DNA of 50,415 bases from NCBI GenBank assembly GCA_946534715.1, contig CAMNCW010000056.1, positions 1 to 50,415 of the forward strand. Reading direction: 5' to 3'. This document shows positions 24,169 through 32,696 of this stretch, piece by piece. Position numbers and translations under genes: made by a program. The notes below the pieces were generated by a model. The model ran no database searches. It was not told the origin of the DNA and saw only the letters and a list, made by a program, of their open reading frames with translations. This DNA is from an uncultured Bacteroidales bacterium (lineage in GTDB: Bacteria; Bacteroidota; Bacteroidia; Bacteroidales; Paludibacteraceae). Within the stretch, counting starts at the first letter, position 1, and the number at the start of each line of letters is the position of its first letter.

Positions 24169-26133
24169 GTGAAATCGCTTATTGCCGCCATATTACTGAT
24201 TGCAAACTTCTCGCTGGAGGATATTATCCTCGATATCTACAACGCCGTTTCGGAGTTCGGAGAGGTGGAATATGAGCAGTTACAGGCGGATTTGTACGCT
24301 ATCCATGAGTCTCCGATAGACCTGAATCATACCAGCGACGAAGAGTTGAGCCAGCTCTATTTTCTCTCACCGCATCAGATAGACGAAATACTGCTTTACG
24401 CCGACAAACATCCGTTTGTGAGTTTGTATGAGTTGCGGCTCATATCGTCCTTGGCAGACTACGAGATACGCGATTTGTTGCCTTTTGTCAAGGTTGATCC
24501 GCCCAGTGCGGACAAATCGGCTTATAATAGTATAAAGTACGCGCGCGACGTGTTCACGTGCGCGAGGCATGAACTCACCATGCGCGTTGATGCCCGTGAC
24601 ATAGAGAACTTCGGTGGCAGCGACCCGATGTTTGTCCGCACTAAATACCGCTTCGACTACCAGCGGCGCGTGCTTTTCGGCGCACAACTGAGTCGTCCGG
24701 CAGGTGGTCAAGCCCAAGACCTGCAATACGGCGCATTCTTGCAGTTGAGGGATATTCATCCGCATCTGCACAATGTGGTAGCCGGTAATTTTCAAGCGTC
24801 ATTTGGCCAAGGGTTGATCTTCGCGCCTGTGTTCCATAACGGCAAATCGGCTTATGTGCAATCCGCTGCGTATAACCGCCAGGGTCTGCGTTATTACTCT
24901 TCGGTGGATGGCGCGGGTTTGCACGGAGCAGGAGCTACAGCGCGCTGGTATTGGAGTAAAGCCACGCGGTTAGATGTAACCGCCCTCTATTCGCTCAAAC
25001 GCGCCAATGACAGCACGCGGCATCATCTCATCGGCGCGAACCTGACGTTTCGACACAATCACCTCCAAGTGGAATTGAATGCCGCGCAGAATATCTGGTC
25101 CGACAGTATTCATCCCTATAACGATGCCGCATACAACCACCATTATTTCCGCGGCTCCCACCAAGCCGTGATAGGCGCGTCCGTGCGTTATAACCACGGA
25201 TGGTTTGATGCCTTTGCAGAAATAGCCACCTCCGAGAACTACGAACGCTTTCCTGAGAATGCCGGTTCACAAGGCATCGGAACTGCGACCAATAATCCCT
25301 CCCAGCCCCTCCCAACACTAACTAACGCTCCTCATTGGGGCATAGGAGTGATTGCAGGAAGCCGTTTCTACCCCACCGATGGTATTTCTCTCATTGCGCT
25401 CTACCGCTATTACAGCCCTTATTTCGACAACACGTTAGGCTATGCTTTTTCCGAAACATCCCGCATCGGCGATGAGAATGGAGCGTATTTGGGCATAGAG
25501 ATCACGCGATGGAAAGGCTGGAAGATCAGCAGTTACGGCGATGTTTTCCGCTTCAGCGGTCCGAAGTATGGTATTCCGTACTCGCCTTCTATCGGCTATG
25601 ACGTGATACTGGACTTTACCAATACTCATTTAGGTAGCTTATCTGACGCGCGGTATGCCGGATGGTGGGTGAACGGAAGGATCAGAGCAAGGAAGAAAGG
25701 CGATTTGAGTACTTATTCCTCGCGGGCGCAGTTCAACTGGCAAAGCGGCGGATGGTCTTTGCGCACAATCGCCGATGCCAATATCACGACCGAAAAGGGA
25801 TTCTCCGGCTATGGAGTAAGTATCGCGCAGGATGCGGGCTATGCGTTTGCCAATGTGCCTCTGTCTCTGCGCGGGCGCGTGCAGTATTTCGATGCGCGGA
25901 ATTGGAACAACCGCATTTATATGTACGAGCACGATGTGCTTTATGCTTTTTCGATACCGGCTGTCTATGGTTTAGGCGGAAGAGCGTATATCTGTCTCAA
26001 ATGGCAGATTCTTGCGCCCTTAGCACTCTATCTGCGCGTGAGCGAAACAGTTTATGCACCGAATTGGGCGGCAGAACATCAACGCGCTATGACAAGAACG
26101 GATGTGCATTTGTTGCTGAGGGCAAAGATATGA
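24169..26133 (+). CDS. Helix-hairpin-helix protein with a predicted outer-membrane barrel (654 aa)
   Basis: The N-terminus is hydrophobic (KSLIAAILLIANFS), consistent with a signal peptide. Residues about 50-112 carry ComEA-like helix-hairpin-helix repeats (IDLNHTSDEELSQLYFLSP; HPFVSLYELRLISSLADY). The rest is rich in alternating aromatic strands and looks like a large outer-membrane beta-barrel. Proteins of this layout are common in Bacteroidota, without known function. The only start that keeps the N-terminus is GTG at 24169, just 5 bases behind the -7 box, so the mRNA may be leaderless. Segment 25291-25326 (NNPSQPLPTLTN) is a CCCTCCC-type repeat in frame. The TGA stop is the first triplet of a decamer repeat array. 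Confidence 0.75.
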   Translation: MKSLIAAILLIANFSLEDIILDIYNAVSEFGEVEYEQLQADLYAIHESPIDLNHTSDEELSQLYFLSPHQIDEILLYADKHPFVSLYELRLISSLADYEIRDLLPFVKVDPPSADKSAYNSIKYARDVFTCARHELTMRVDARDIENFGGSDPMFVRTKYRFDYQRRVLFGAQLSRPAGGQAQDLQYGAFLQLRDIHPHLHNVVAGNFQASFGQGLIFAPVFHNGKSAYVQSAAYNRQGLRYYSSVDGAGLHGAGATARWYWSKATRLDVTALYSLKRANDSTRHHLIGANLTFRHNHLQVELNAAQNIWSDSIHPYNDAAYNHHYFRGSHQAVIGASVRYNHGWFDAFAEIATSENYERFPENAGSQGIGTATNNPSQPLPTLTNAPHWGIGVIAGSRFYPTDGISLIALYRYYSPYFDNTLGYAFSETSRIGDENGAYLGIEITRWKGWKISSYGDVFRFSGPKYGIPYSPSIGYDVILDFTNTHLGSLSDARYAGWWVNGRIRARKKGDLSTYSSRAQFNWQSGGWSLRTIADANITTEKGFSGYGVSIAQDAGYAFANVPLSLRGRVQYFDARNWNNRIYMYEHDVLYAFSIPAVYGLGGRAYICLKWQILAPLALYLRVSETVYAPNWAAEHQRAMTRTDVHLLLRAKI

Positions 26134-26200
26134 GGTGGTTTGAAATAGTTGGAGGTGGTTTGAAGTTGTTTGAAGTGGTTTGAAATAGTTTGAGGTGGTT
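26131..26200 (+). repeat. Decamer tandem repeat, seven units, starting at a stop codon
   Basis: Seven consecutive 10-base units such as TGAGGTGGTT, TGAAATAGTT, GGAGGTGGTT, TGAAGTTGTT. The first triplet TGA is the stop codon of the upstream gene. Period equals about one helical turn. Confidence 0.85.
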
Positions 26201-26206
26201 GAAAAC

Positions 26207-26241
26207 AAAAAAGGAGTTTGCATCTCGCAACCTCCTTTTTT
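26207..26241. terminator. Bidirectional terminator between the HHH gene and the tRNA
   Basis: AAAAAAGGAG (26207-26216) pairs perfectly with CTCCTTTTTT (26232-26241). It lies just past the 3' end of the tRNA on the minus strand and downstream of the barrel gene on the plus strand. Confidence 0.85.
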
Positions 26242-26242
26242 G

Positions 26243-26317
26243 TGGTCCCACTTGGGCTTGAACCAAGGACCCCCTGATTATGAGTCAGGTGCTACTAACC
26301 AACTGAGCTATAGGACC
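26243..26317 (-). tRNA. tRNA with CAT anticodon (elongator Met or Ile2)
   Basis: The acceptor stem GGTCCTA/TGGGACC, the anticodon arm CTGA-CTCATAA-TCAG and the T arm with GGTTCAAGCC are all clear on the minus strand. CCA is not encoded. The D arm has one more base than usual (GGTTAGTAGC), leaving a mismatch at the inner D-stem pair. CAT can be elongator tRNA-Met or lysidine-modified tRNA-Ile2; the sequence alone does not decide. It lies 27 bases after the ompA-like stop on the same strand, so read-through expression is possible. Confidence 0.9.
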
Positions 26318-26344
26318 AACTTACAACATTTATGTAACTACAAT

Positions 26345-28027
26345 TTATTTTCTAATGATGCCGTACATTCTAAGGCATTTCTCTTTGCTAATCTTTTGCT
26401 CGTTCTCGGTGATCTCAGGGATAGTGAGTTTCATACCCGGAGTAACGGAGCTTGGGTTAGCGAGTTTCGCTTTGTTCGCAGCGTAAATGTACACCCAGCA
26501 ATGCGTATTATTATAGTGTTTACGTGCGAGGTGCGCGAGCGTAGTAGCATTCTCAACAGTTACCTCTTTACCCATTCGGTCTGCAAAACGCGCCAAGATT
26601 TCCTCTTTTGTAGAAACGACTTCCTGCTCCTCGTACGGACGGTTGTTCTTCTCATTCAAGAGTTCAGCACAGCGTTTGTCAAATGCCTCTTTGTCCATGA
26701 GTTCCACCACAGCGCGTCTGTTGGGCGCATAAGCAGCCTGACTGCGACGTCCCACTACGAGACCATGACCGAAGGCGAAGATGTGGCTCGGATCGATTGC
26801 ATATTCCTCACGCAATTCATCCGCGATGTTATCTGCACGTTTCTTAGCCAGCGTTTCGTTTACCGCACGCGTGCCGGTGTTGTCACAATAACCAACCACT
26901 ACTGCGTAGATGTCGGGGTTCTCCATCATTCGCTCAGAAGCCTGCTGGATAGTGATCAGACCTTTCTCGTTGAGTTCCGACTCATTATTGTCGAAATAGA
27001 CATTGAAGTGCTGTTTCGCGATCTGTGTAGAAGCAACGTTCTCAACGATGGTTTCACGAATGATGACGGTATCGCGATAGATGATAAGGGTATCATGAAT
27101 AGGAGCGAACGTTTCCGAAGGATGAGACATTGCTTGCGCAAGAATCGGGCTACTCTCGATACCACCTATATTACGAACGTGTGAGTTCTTGTCGGCGGTA
27201 AGCTTAATACGCATGTTAAGGGTTACATCGAGCACACCATCGTTGTTTTTGGAAGCGATAGACTGACGTCCCGAAGTACCACGCCCGTCAATAGCGTCGG
27301 AGAGCATATAACTATAAGTACCGCGCACACCCAACGCGATAACACGCGTGATATTGAATTCGAAGTTAACACCCGCCTGCAGATATGCGGCACCGTTGTA
27401 AGATGTCATAGCGTCCGGCGTACCGGGAGCATCTCCGTTCTCGTTAATATAGTTTAATGTATTACCTTTCTTATGGGTAGCTGTAATAGGATCGGAATCC
27501 TCCCAAGCGTCATCTTTGAAATAAGCGGTAGATTTATACCAACCGTATCCACCACCCGCCATGAGGTTCATGCAGAAGACTTTGCTTTTTCCGCGCGGAT
27601 AGAAAAGTCCGATAAGATCCATGGAGAGGTATGCACCGGCTTTGTGCATGTGACCATTCAAGAGCGTAGAAGCGTGTCCCGGACGGCCTTTTGTGCCATA
27701 ACGCGAATACATATACTCAACACCAAGTCCGAACACCGGAGTAAAGTCATACTCGAAGTCCAAACCGAGCGAAGGGAAGTTAATCGGATGCTGCAACTCC
27801 GAGGGGAAGTTAAAATCTCCATCGAAGAGGTTGAAACCGACATGCGGGATCAACGACCAGTTTGCATTTTTGATGGATGCCTGCTTGTTGAGCGTAGTGT
27901 CATACGGATAGTAACCAATCTCACTATTGGTTTTTGCTTCCAGCATGGAGTCTTTCACCAAGGTTTCCTGCGCCATCATGGAGACCGCGCAGAACATGGA
28001 AATTACTATAAATAGTCCTTTTTTCAT
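26345..28027 (-). CDS. OmpA-family outer-membrane protein with C-terminal LysM-like domain (560 aa)
   Basis: Signal peptide at 1-20 (MMAQ). Residues about 50-290 form an outer-membrane barrel (GFNLFDGDFNFPSELQHPIN; LGVRGTYSYMLSDAIDGRG). An OmpA peptidoglycan-binding domain covers about 340-450: FDNNESELNEKG, VVGYCDNTGTRAVNETLAKK, PNRRAVVELM. A LysM-like module follows near 495-545 (LAHLARKHYNNTHCWVYIYA, then VTPGMKLTIP). It would anchor the outer membrane to peptidoglycan. The promoter is strong, and the tRNA follows on the same strand. Confidence 0.88.
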   Translation of the reverse strand: MKKGLFIVISMFCAVSMMAQETLVKDSMLEAKTNSEIGYYPYDTTLNKQASIKNANWSLIPHVGFNLFDGDFNFPSELQHPINFPSLGLDFEYDFTPVFGLGVEYMYSRYGTKGRPGHASTLLNGHMHKAGAYLSMDLIGLFYPRGKSKVFCMNLMAGGGYGWYKSTAYFKDDAWEDSDPITATHKKGNTLNYINENGDAPGTPDAMTSYNGAAYLQAGVNFEFNITRVIALGVRGTYSYMLSDAIDGRGTSGRQSIASKNNDGVLDVTLNMRIKLTADKNSHVRNIGGIESSPILAQAMSHPSETFAPIHDTLIIYRDTVIIRETIVENVASTQIAKQHFNVYFDNNESELNEKGLITIQQASERMMENPDIYAVVVGYCDNTGTRAVNETLAKKRADNIADELREEYAIDPSHIFAFGHGLVVGRRSQAAYAPNRRAVVELMDKEAFDKRCAELLNEKNNRPYEEQEVVSTKEEILARFADRMGKEVTVENATTLAHLARKHYNNTHCWVYIYAANKAKLANPSSVTPGMKLTIPEITENEQKISKEKCLRMYGIIRK

Positions 28028-28071
28028 ATCGAAAAAGTATTGTTTTTTAACATTGTTCGCAATTCAGGGTG

Positions 28072-28103
28072 CAAAGTTACAACTTTTTTTTGACATGACC
28101 AAA
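28072..28103 (-). promoter_or_regulatory. Promoter for the OmpA-LysM gene
   Basis: Minus strand: TAACTTTG (28079-28072) and TTTG (28103-28100) with 20 bases between. Leader about 40 bases. Confidence 0.75.
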
Positions 28104-28138
28104 TTTTTTTGCAAAAAAATCATTTTTTTATAGTAAGT

Positions 28139-28170
28139 ATTGCATATATGGATTTTTTTTTGTATCTTTG
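28139..28170 (+). promoter_or_regulatory. Promoter for the pta operon
   Basis: TATCTTTG at 28163-28170 with ATTG 20 bases upstream, in ATTGCATATATGGATTT, a decayed form of the 16-bp palindrome seen at 24133. Confidence 0.65.
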
Positions 28171-28175
28171 CAGCA

Positions 28176-28409
28176 AATTTTAGCGGCAGGAGGACGGAGC
28201 GATTGAAAATGTACGAAGGAATAAGGCAAAGAGCATGTAATAACCCCAAAAATACCCAACAAACCTCGCACTTATCTCGCACTTATCTCGCACTTATCAC
28301 GCACTAAATTTTCATGCTTAACACGTTAGTATTATATACTATGTATATAATACCGACAAAAAAGGTTCAAGGCGATAAAAAAGAGTTAAACTAATTAAAA
28401 TATAAGAAT
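28176..28409 (+). promoter_or_regulatory. Long leader of pta with an 11-base repeat and an AT-rich hairpin
   Basis: About 235 untranslated bases. CTCGCACTTAT occurs three times in tandem from 28265, with a partial fourth unit at 28298. GTATTATATA (28329-28338) pairs perfectly with TATATAATAC (28344-28353) around CTATG. No known riboswitch is recognised, and no supported gene is seen on either strand. Confidence 0.55.
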
Positions 28410-29408
28410 ATGGACATTTTAAATCAAATGATTGCGCGCGCGAAAGCAAATCCGCAGCGCATTGCGTTGCCGGAAGGTGACGAACCTCGTACGTTGGAAG
28501 CTGCAAACATTTTGTTGAAAGACAAGATTGCGCAGCTTATTTTGATCGGAGACCCTGAGAAAATCAAGGGCATGGCAGCAGAAAAGGGCTATGAGCATAT
28601 TTGCGAGGCCAAGATCGTTGATCCGATTCACGATCCGAAGATGCCGGAATACGCTAAACTGCTGTTCGAGCTGCGTAAGGCAAAAGGTATGACGGAAGAA
28701 GAGGCTGCGAAGAAAGCACAGGATCCGTTGTATTTGGGTTGTTTGATGATCAAGGCAGGTGACGCAGACGGTGAGCTCGCAGGTGCACGCGGTACGACGG
28801 CAGATACGATTCGTCCGGCATTCCAGATATTGAAGACCAAACCGGGTTGCTCTATTGTGAGCGGTGCATTTTTGATGTTCACGCCGGCAAAGCACTTAGG
28901 TGAGAACGGCTTCCTGCTGTTTGCAGACTGCGCAGTTAACCCAAATCCGGATGCAAAACAGTTGGCAGAGATCGCTATCTCGACGGCAGAGACCGCACGT
29001 GCTATCGCAGGCATCGAGCCGAGAGTAGCTATGCTGAGCTTCTCGACGAAGGGTAGCGCTAAACATGAATTGGTTGATAAAGTACAAGAGGCAACGAAGT
29101 TGGCAAAAGAAATGGCACCTGAGTTGGCACTCGACGGCGAGTTGCAGGCAGATGCAGCGCTGGTAGAGAGCGTGGCGAAGACCAAGGCACCGGGTAGCAA
29201 CGTGGCAGGCAAGGCTAATGTGCTCGTGTTCCCGGATCTGCAGGCAGGTAACATCGGTTACAAGCTCGTTGAGCGTTTCAGCGGCGCAGATGCAGTTGGT
29301 CCGATCTTGCAGGGTATCGCTGCGCCGGTGAATGACCTGAGCCGCGGATGCAAAGTACAGGACATCGTGCAGATGGTGGTTATTACCGCTAATCAGGCGA
29401 TAAAATAA
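28410..29408 (+). CDS. pta: Phosphate acetyltransferase (332 aa)
   Basis: It converts acetyl-CoA and phosphate to acetyl phosphate and CoA. The whole length is a short PTA domain without the N-terminal regulatory part of enterobacterial enzymes. LPEGDEPRTLEAANIL near 19, GARGTTADTIRPAFQI near 126, and FPDLQAGNIGYKLVERFSGA near 273 with GPILQGIAAPVNDLSRG near 298 are typical. It pairs with ackA downstream for acetate formation and ATP gain in fermentation. Confidence 0.95.
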   Translation: MDILNQMIARAKANPQRIALPEGDEPRTLEAANILLKDKIAQLILIGDPEKIKGMAAEKGYEHICEAKIVDPIHDPKMPEYAKLLFELRKAKGMTEEEAAKKAQDPLYLGCLMIKAGDADGELAGARGTTADTIRPAFQILKTKPGCSIVSGAFLMFTPAKHLGENGFLLFADCAVNPNPDAKQLAEIAISTAETARAIAGIEPRVAMLSFSTKGSAKHELVDKVQEATKLAKEMAPELALDGELQADAALVESVAKTKAPGSNVAGKANVLVFPDLQAGNIGYKLVERFSGADAVGPILQGIAAPVNDLSRGCKVQDIVQMVVITANQAIK

Positions 29409-29411
29409 GAA

Positions 29412-29471
29412 ACCCCACCCCGACCCTCCCCACAAGGGAGGGTGAGGGGATCCGCCAATCTTGGCGGATCA
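29412..29471. repeat. CCCTCCC/GGGAGGG palindrome (copy 1) plus a 22-base hairpin
   Basis: ACCCTCCC (29424) pairs with GGGAGGGT (29437). Bases 29412-29454 recur almost unchanged at 30896-30939, differing by an extra A in the loop and one substitution. GATCCGCCAA (29450-29459) pairs perfectly with TTGGCGGATC (29462-29471). Confidence 0.8.
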
Positions 29472-29702
29472 TAAAGGGGAGGCGCGAGGGTAACGGACGC
29501 GCTTGCGAAGGAAGCGCGCACAGAACACCGCGGATGAGAACGAGGATGAGGAAAGATCGCCCATATATGGTCGATCCCCCAAAAGGAAGACAAACGCCGG
29601 ATGATATCCGGCACAATGAACAAAACCCGACGAAAGGCGGAAGACAAACGCCGGATGGCATCCGGCATAAAAGAAGAATTTTAACACCATAATTGAAAGT
29701 AT
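29472..29702. other. Hairpin-rich pta-ackA spacer with two REP-like palindromes
   Basis: GGAAGACAAACGCCGGATG followed by ATATCCGGCA or GCATCCGGCA occurs at 29585-29613 and 29639-29667, 54 bases apart. Each holds the inverted repeat GCCGGAT/ATCCGGC. GCGCTT/AAGCGC and CCATATATGG palindromes also occur. No gene is supported; reading frames here only mirror the repeats. Confidence 0.65.
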
Positions 29703-30893
29703 ATGAAGATATTAGTATTGAACTGCGGAAGTAGCAGTATTAAGTATAAGCTCTTTGAGATGGAGAGCAAGGAAGTGATGGCACAAGGCGGGATCGAGAA
29801 AATCGGTTTGCCGGATTCGTTCCTGCAGGTTAAACTGCCAAACGGAGAAAAAGTGAAATTCGAGAAACCGATGCCGGAACATACCGTTGGTATCGAGTTG
29901 ATTCTTGAGAAGCTTGTTGATCCGGAAATCGGTTGCATCAAAGAGTTGAAAGAGATCAATGCTGTGGGACACCGTGTAGTCCATGGCGGCGAGAAATTCA
30001 ACAAGTCGGTTCTGATCACGCCGGAAGTGAAGGCTCAGATCATCGAGTGTATTGATCTCGCTCCGCTGCATAACCCTGCAAACCTGAAGGGTATTGATGC
30101 GATTGAAAAGATTCTGCCGGGCGTTCCGCAAGTAGCAGTATTCGATACCGCTTTCCACCAGACGATGCCGGACTACGCGTACATGTACGCTATTCCTTAT
30201 GAGTTGTATGAGAAATATGCGATCCGTCGTTACGGTTTCCACGGCACGAGCCATCGTTACGTGAGCGCGCGCGTATGCGAATATTTAGGTGTAGATCCGA
30301 AAGGCAAGAAGATTGTGACCGCACATATCGGCGGCGGCGGAAGCTGCACAGCTGTGATGGACGGCAAGAGCGTGGATACGAGTATGGGTCTGACACCGGT
30401 AGAGGGACTCGTTATGGGTACTCGCTCGGGTGATTTGGACCTCGGAGCGGCTACGTTCATTATGGACAAAGAGCACCTGAGCACGGCTGAGTTCAACAAC
30501 TTGGTGAACAAAAAGTCCGGTTTGATGGGTGTGAGCGGTGTTTCGAGCGACTGCCGTGACATTGAGGCTGCTATCAATCAGGGCAACAAACGTGCAGATC
30601 TGGCGCGTAAGATGTTCATCTATCGTCTGAAGAAATACATCGGCGCTTATGCTGCTGCGATGAACGGAATTGATATTCTGGTGTTTACCGCAGGTATCGG
30701 CGAGAACGATCCGTATATCCGCGCAGAAGTGATGAAAGGTTTGTCGTTCTTAGGTATCGAGTTGGACGAAGAAGCCAACAAGGTACGCGGCGAAGAGCGC
30801 ATCATTTCGAAACCGGGCAGCAAAGTGACAGTAGTTCTCGTTCCGACAGATGAGGAGCTGATGATCGCAAGCGATACAGAGGCGTTAGTATAA
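29703..30893 (+). CDS. ackA: Acetate kinase (396 aa)
   Basis: It makes acetate and ATP from acetyl phosphate. LVLNCGSSSIKYKLF at the N-terminus, FDTAFHQTMP near 142, RRYGFHGTSHRYVS near 175, HIGGGGSCTAVMDGKSVDT near 202 and FTAGIGENDPYIR near 323 are family signatures. Length is typical. It is separated from pta by a hairpin-rich spacer, which could set different expression of the two. Confidence 0.96.
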   Translation: MKILVLNCGSSSIKYKLFEMESKEVMAQGGIEKIGLPDSFLQVKLPNGEKVKFEKPMPEHTVGIELILEKLVDPEIGCIKELKEINAVGHRVVHGGEKFNKSVLITPEVKAQIIECIDLAPLHNPANLKGIDAIEKILPGVPQVAVFDTAFHQTMPDYAYMYAIPYELYEKYAIRRYGFHGTSHRYVSARVCEYLGVDPKGKKIVTAHIGGGGSCTAVMDGKSVDTSMGLTPVEGLVMGTRSGDLDLGAATFIMDKEHLSTAEFNNLVNKKSGLMGVSGVSSDCRDIEAAINQGNKRADLARKMFIYRLKKYIGAYAAAMNGIDILVFTAGIGENDPYIRAEVMKGLSFLGIELDEEANKVRGEERIISKPGSKVTVVLVPTDEELMIASDTEALV

Positions 30894-30895
30894 AT

Positions 30896-30972
30896 AACCC
30901 CACCCCGACCCTCCCCACAAAGGGAGGGAGAGGGGATCCGAGATATCGAAGTAGCGAGATATCGAGATTTCG
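30896..30972. repeat. CCCTCCC palindrome (copy 2) followed by CGAGATAT octamers
   Basis: Bases 30896-30939 repeat 29412-29454. Octamers CGAGATAT, CGAAGTAG, CGAGATAT and CGAGATTT follow from 30939 to 30970. Two repeat families therefore abut here. Confidence 0.8.
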
Positions 30973-31010
30973 AAAGAAAAAATACCATAAAGAAAGACAC
31001 GCAACACAAT

Positions 31011-32654
31011 ATGATCAACAAACCGATTATTTACCAACTCTTCCCTCGTCTGTTTGGCAATTACAACGATACACGTAAGCGCTACGGTACGAAGGAAGAG
31101 AATGGTTGCGGACGTTTTGTGGATATCAACGAGCGCGCACTTCAGGCTATAGTGGAGTTAGGAGCCACGCACGTTTGGTACACCGGAGTGATTCGTCACG
31201 CGACCGCAGAATATAACAATCCGGCTATCACGAAAGGCAAAGCCGGTTCGCCTTATGCGATCACCGATTACTATGATGTCGATCCTGATTTGGCCAAGAA
31301 CAAAGCCAAACGAATGCAGGAATTCGATGAATTAGTGAAACGGACGCATGAGGCGGGACTGGATGTACTGATTGATTTCGTACCGAATCATGTGAGCCGC
31401 GAGTACCGCAGCGTTTGCAAGCCGGCAGGCGTGGAAGATTTAGGCGAGGGCGATCACCCGGAATGGGCTTTTTCGCCGCTGAACAACTTCTATTACATGC
31501 CGGGCGAACGTTTTACGATGGACAAAGACTTGCAGGGCTATGAGGAGTTTCCGGCTAAAGTGACGGGAAACGATTGTTTTACAAGTCATCCGGGTGAGAA
31601 CGATTGGTACGAGACCGTGAAGCTGAACTACGGCGTCTTTTATCAAGGCGGGGGAGAGAAACAGTTCTTCCCGATCCCGAACACATGGATCAAGATGCGT
31701 GATATACTGCTGTTTTGGGCAGACAAAGGCATAGACGGTGTGCGGGTAGATATGGCGGAGATGGTACCTGTGGAGTTCTTCCAATGGGCGATTGCCGACG
31801 TGAAGAAAAAACACAAGAAGTTCCTTTTCATCGGCGAATGTTATGATCCGAACAGGTATGATGCTTATTTGGCGGCAGGTTTTGATTATCTGTACGACAA
31901 AGTGGGCATGTACGATTATCTGCGCGGCGTGACGAGCAAAGGCTGGCCTGCAGAAGGGATCACGCAGCAATGGATTCAACATGGCGACGAGCGGCTGAAA
32001 CATATGCTGTATTTCCTGGAGAACCATGACGAGCAGCGCATTGCGAGCGGTTTCTTCTGCGGAAGCGGTCTGTGTGCCGAGCCGGCGATGATCGTAGCCG
32101 CGACGCTGAATCAATGCCCGGTGATGATCTATTCGGGTCAGGAATTAGGCGAACGGGGCATGGACATGGAAGGTTTCTCGGGCATAGACGGACGTACCAC
32201 GATCTTTGATTATTGGGGTGTCAAGAGCCTTCAAGCCTGGGCGAACAAGGGTAAGTTCGACGGCGCAAAGCTGAACGATGCGCAGCGCGAGTTACGCGAT
32301 TTCTACCAGCGGCTGTTGACCTTGGCGCGCGAGGACAAGGCTATTCAGAAGGGTCAGATGTACGACATCACTTATGCGCAAGGCGAGGGATTTGACAAAC
32401 GGCAACACTATGCTTTTCTGAGGCATACCAAAGGCGAGACGCTGTTGGTAGTGGTCAATTTCCACGACCGGGAACAGAAAATCAACATCCGTATTCCGAA
32501 CGATGCGTTCGTGTATTTAGGTTTGGAAGGCAAAGCCAAGGCAAGTGCAACGGACCTGCTGCGCGGCGGAAAGAGAGAGATCGCTTTTACACCCGACAGC
32601 ACGACGGAGATTGTTTTGGAAGCATGGAAAGGAGTCATACTGAAAATCCGGTAA
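31011..32654 (+). CDS. Cytoplasmic GH13 alpha-amylase-family enzyme (547 aa)
   Basis: A GH13 barrel: FVPNHVSREYRS near 124 (region I), DGVRVDMAEMVP near 243 with the nucleophile Asp, FIGECYDPNRYD near 272 with the acid/base Glu, and FLENHDEQRIASG near 336 with the third Asp. A C-terminal beta domain with the usual strand pattern (LLVVVNFHDREQKINI) follows. No signal peptide, so it acts inside the cell, probably on maltodextrin or glycogen. Exact specificity is not visible. It lies in the pta-ackA run. Confidence 0.88.
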   Translation: MINKPIIYQLFPRLFGNYNDTRKRYGTKEENGCGRFVDINERALQAIVELGATHVWYTGVIRHATAEYNNPAITKGKAGSPYAITDYYDVDPDLAKNKAKRMQEFDELVKRTHEAGLDVLIDFVPNHVSREYRSVCKPAGVEDLGEGDHPEWAFSPLNNFYYMPGERFTMDKDLQGYEEFPAKVTGNDCFTSHPGENDWYETVKLNYGVFYQGGGEKQFFPIPNTWIKMRDILLFWADKGIDGVRVDMAEMVPVEFFQWAIADVKKKHKKFLFIGECYDPNRYDAYLAAGFDYLYDKVGMYDYLRGVTSKGWPAEGITQQWIQHGDERLKHMLYFLENHDEQRIASGFFCGSGLCAEPAMIVAATLNQCPVMIYSGQELGERGMDMEGFSGIDGRTTIFDYWGVKSLQAWANKGKFDGAKLNDAQRELRDFYQRLLTLAREDKAIQKGQMYDITYAQGEGFDKRQHYAFLRHTKGETLLVVVNFHDREQKINIRIPNDAFVYLGLEGKAKASATDLLRGGKREIAFTPDSTTEIVLEAWKGVILKIR

Positions 32655-32696
32655 AAGCCGGATTTTCAGGAATTAAAAATTAAAAATTAAAAATTA
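32642..32696. repeat. Hairpin over the GH13 stop codon and ATTAAAAA octamers
   Basis: AAAATCCGG and CCGGATTTT pair around TAAAAG, which includes the stop codon. Then ATTAAAAA is repeated in tandem and runs into the TTG start of the next gene. No clear T-run follows the hairpin, so it is probably not a standard terminator. Confidence 0.6.

Noticed and set aside
29389..29690. Several 70-90 codon frames between pta and ackA
   Set aside because: They only translate the palindromes and the REP-like pair; the repeated peptide pieces come from DNA repeats.
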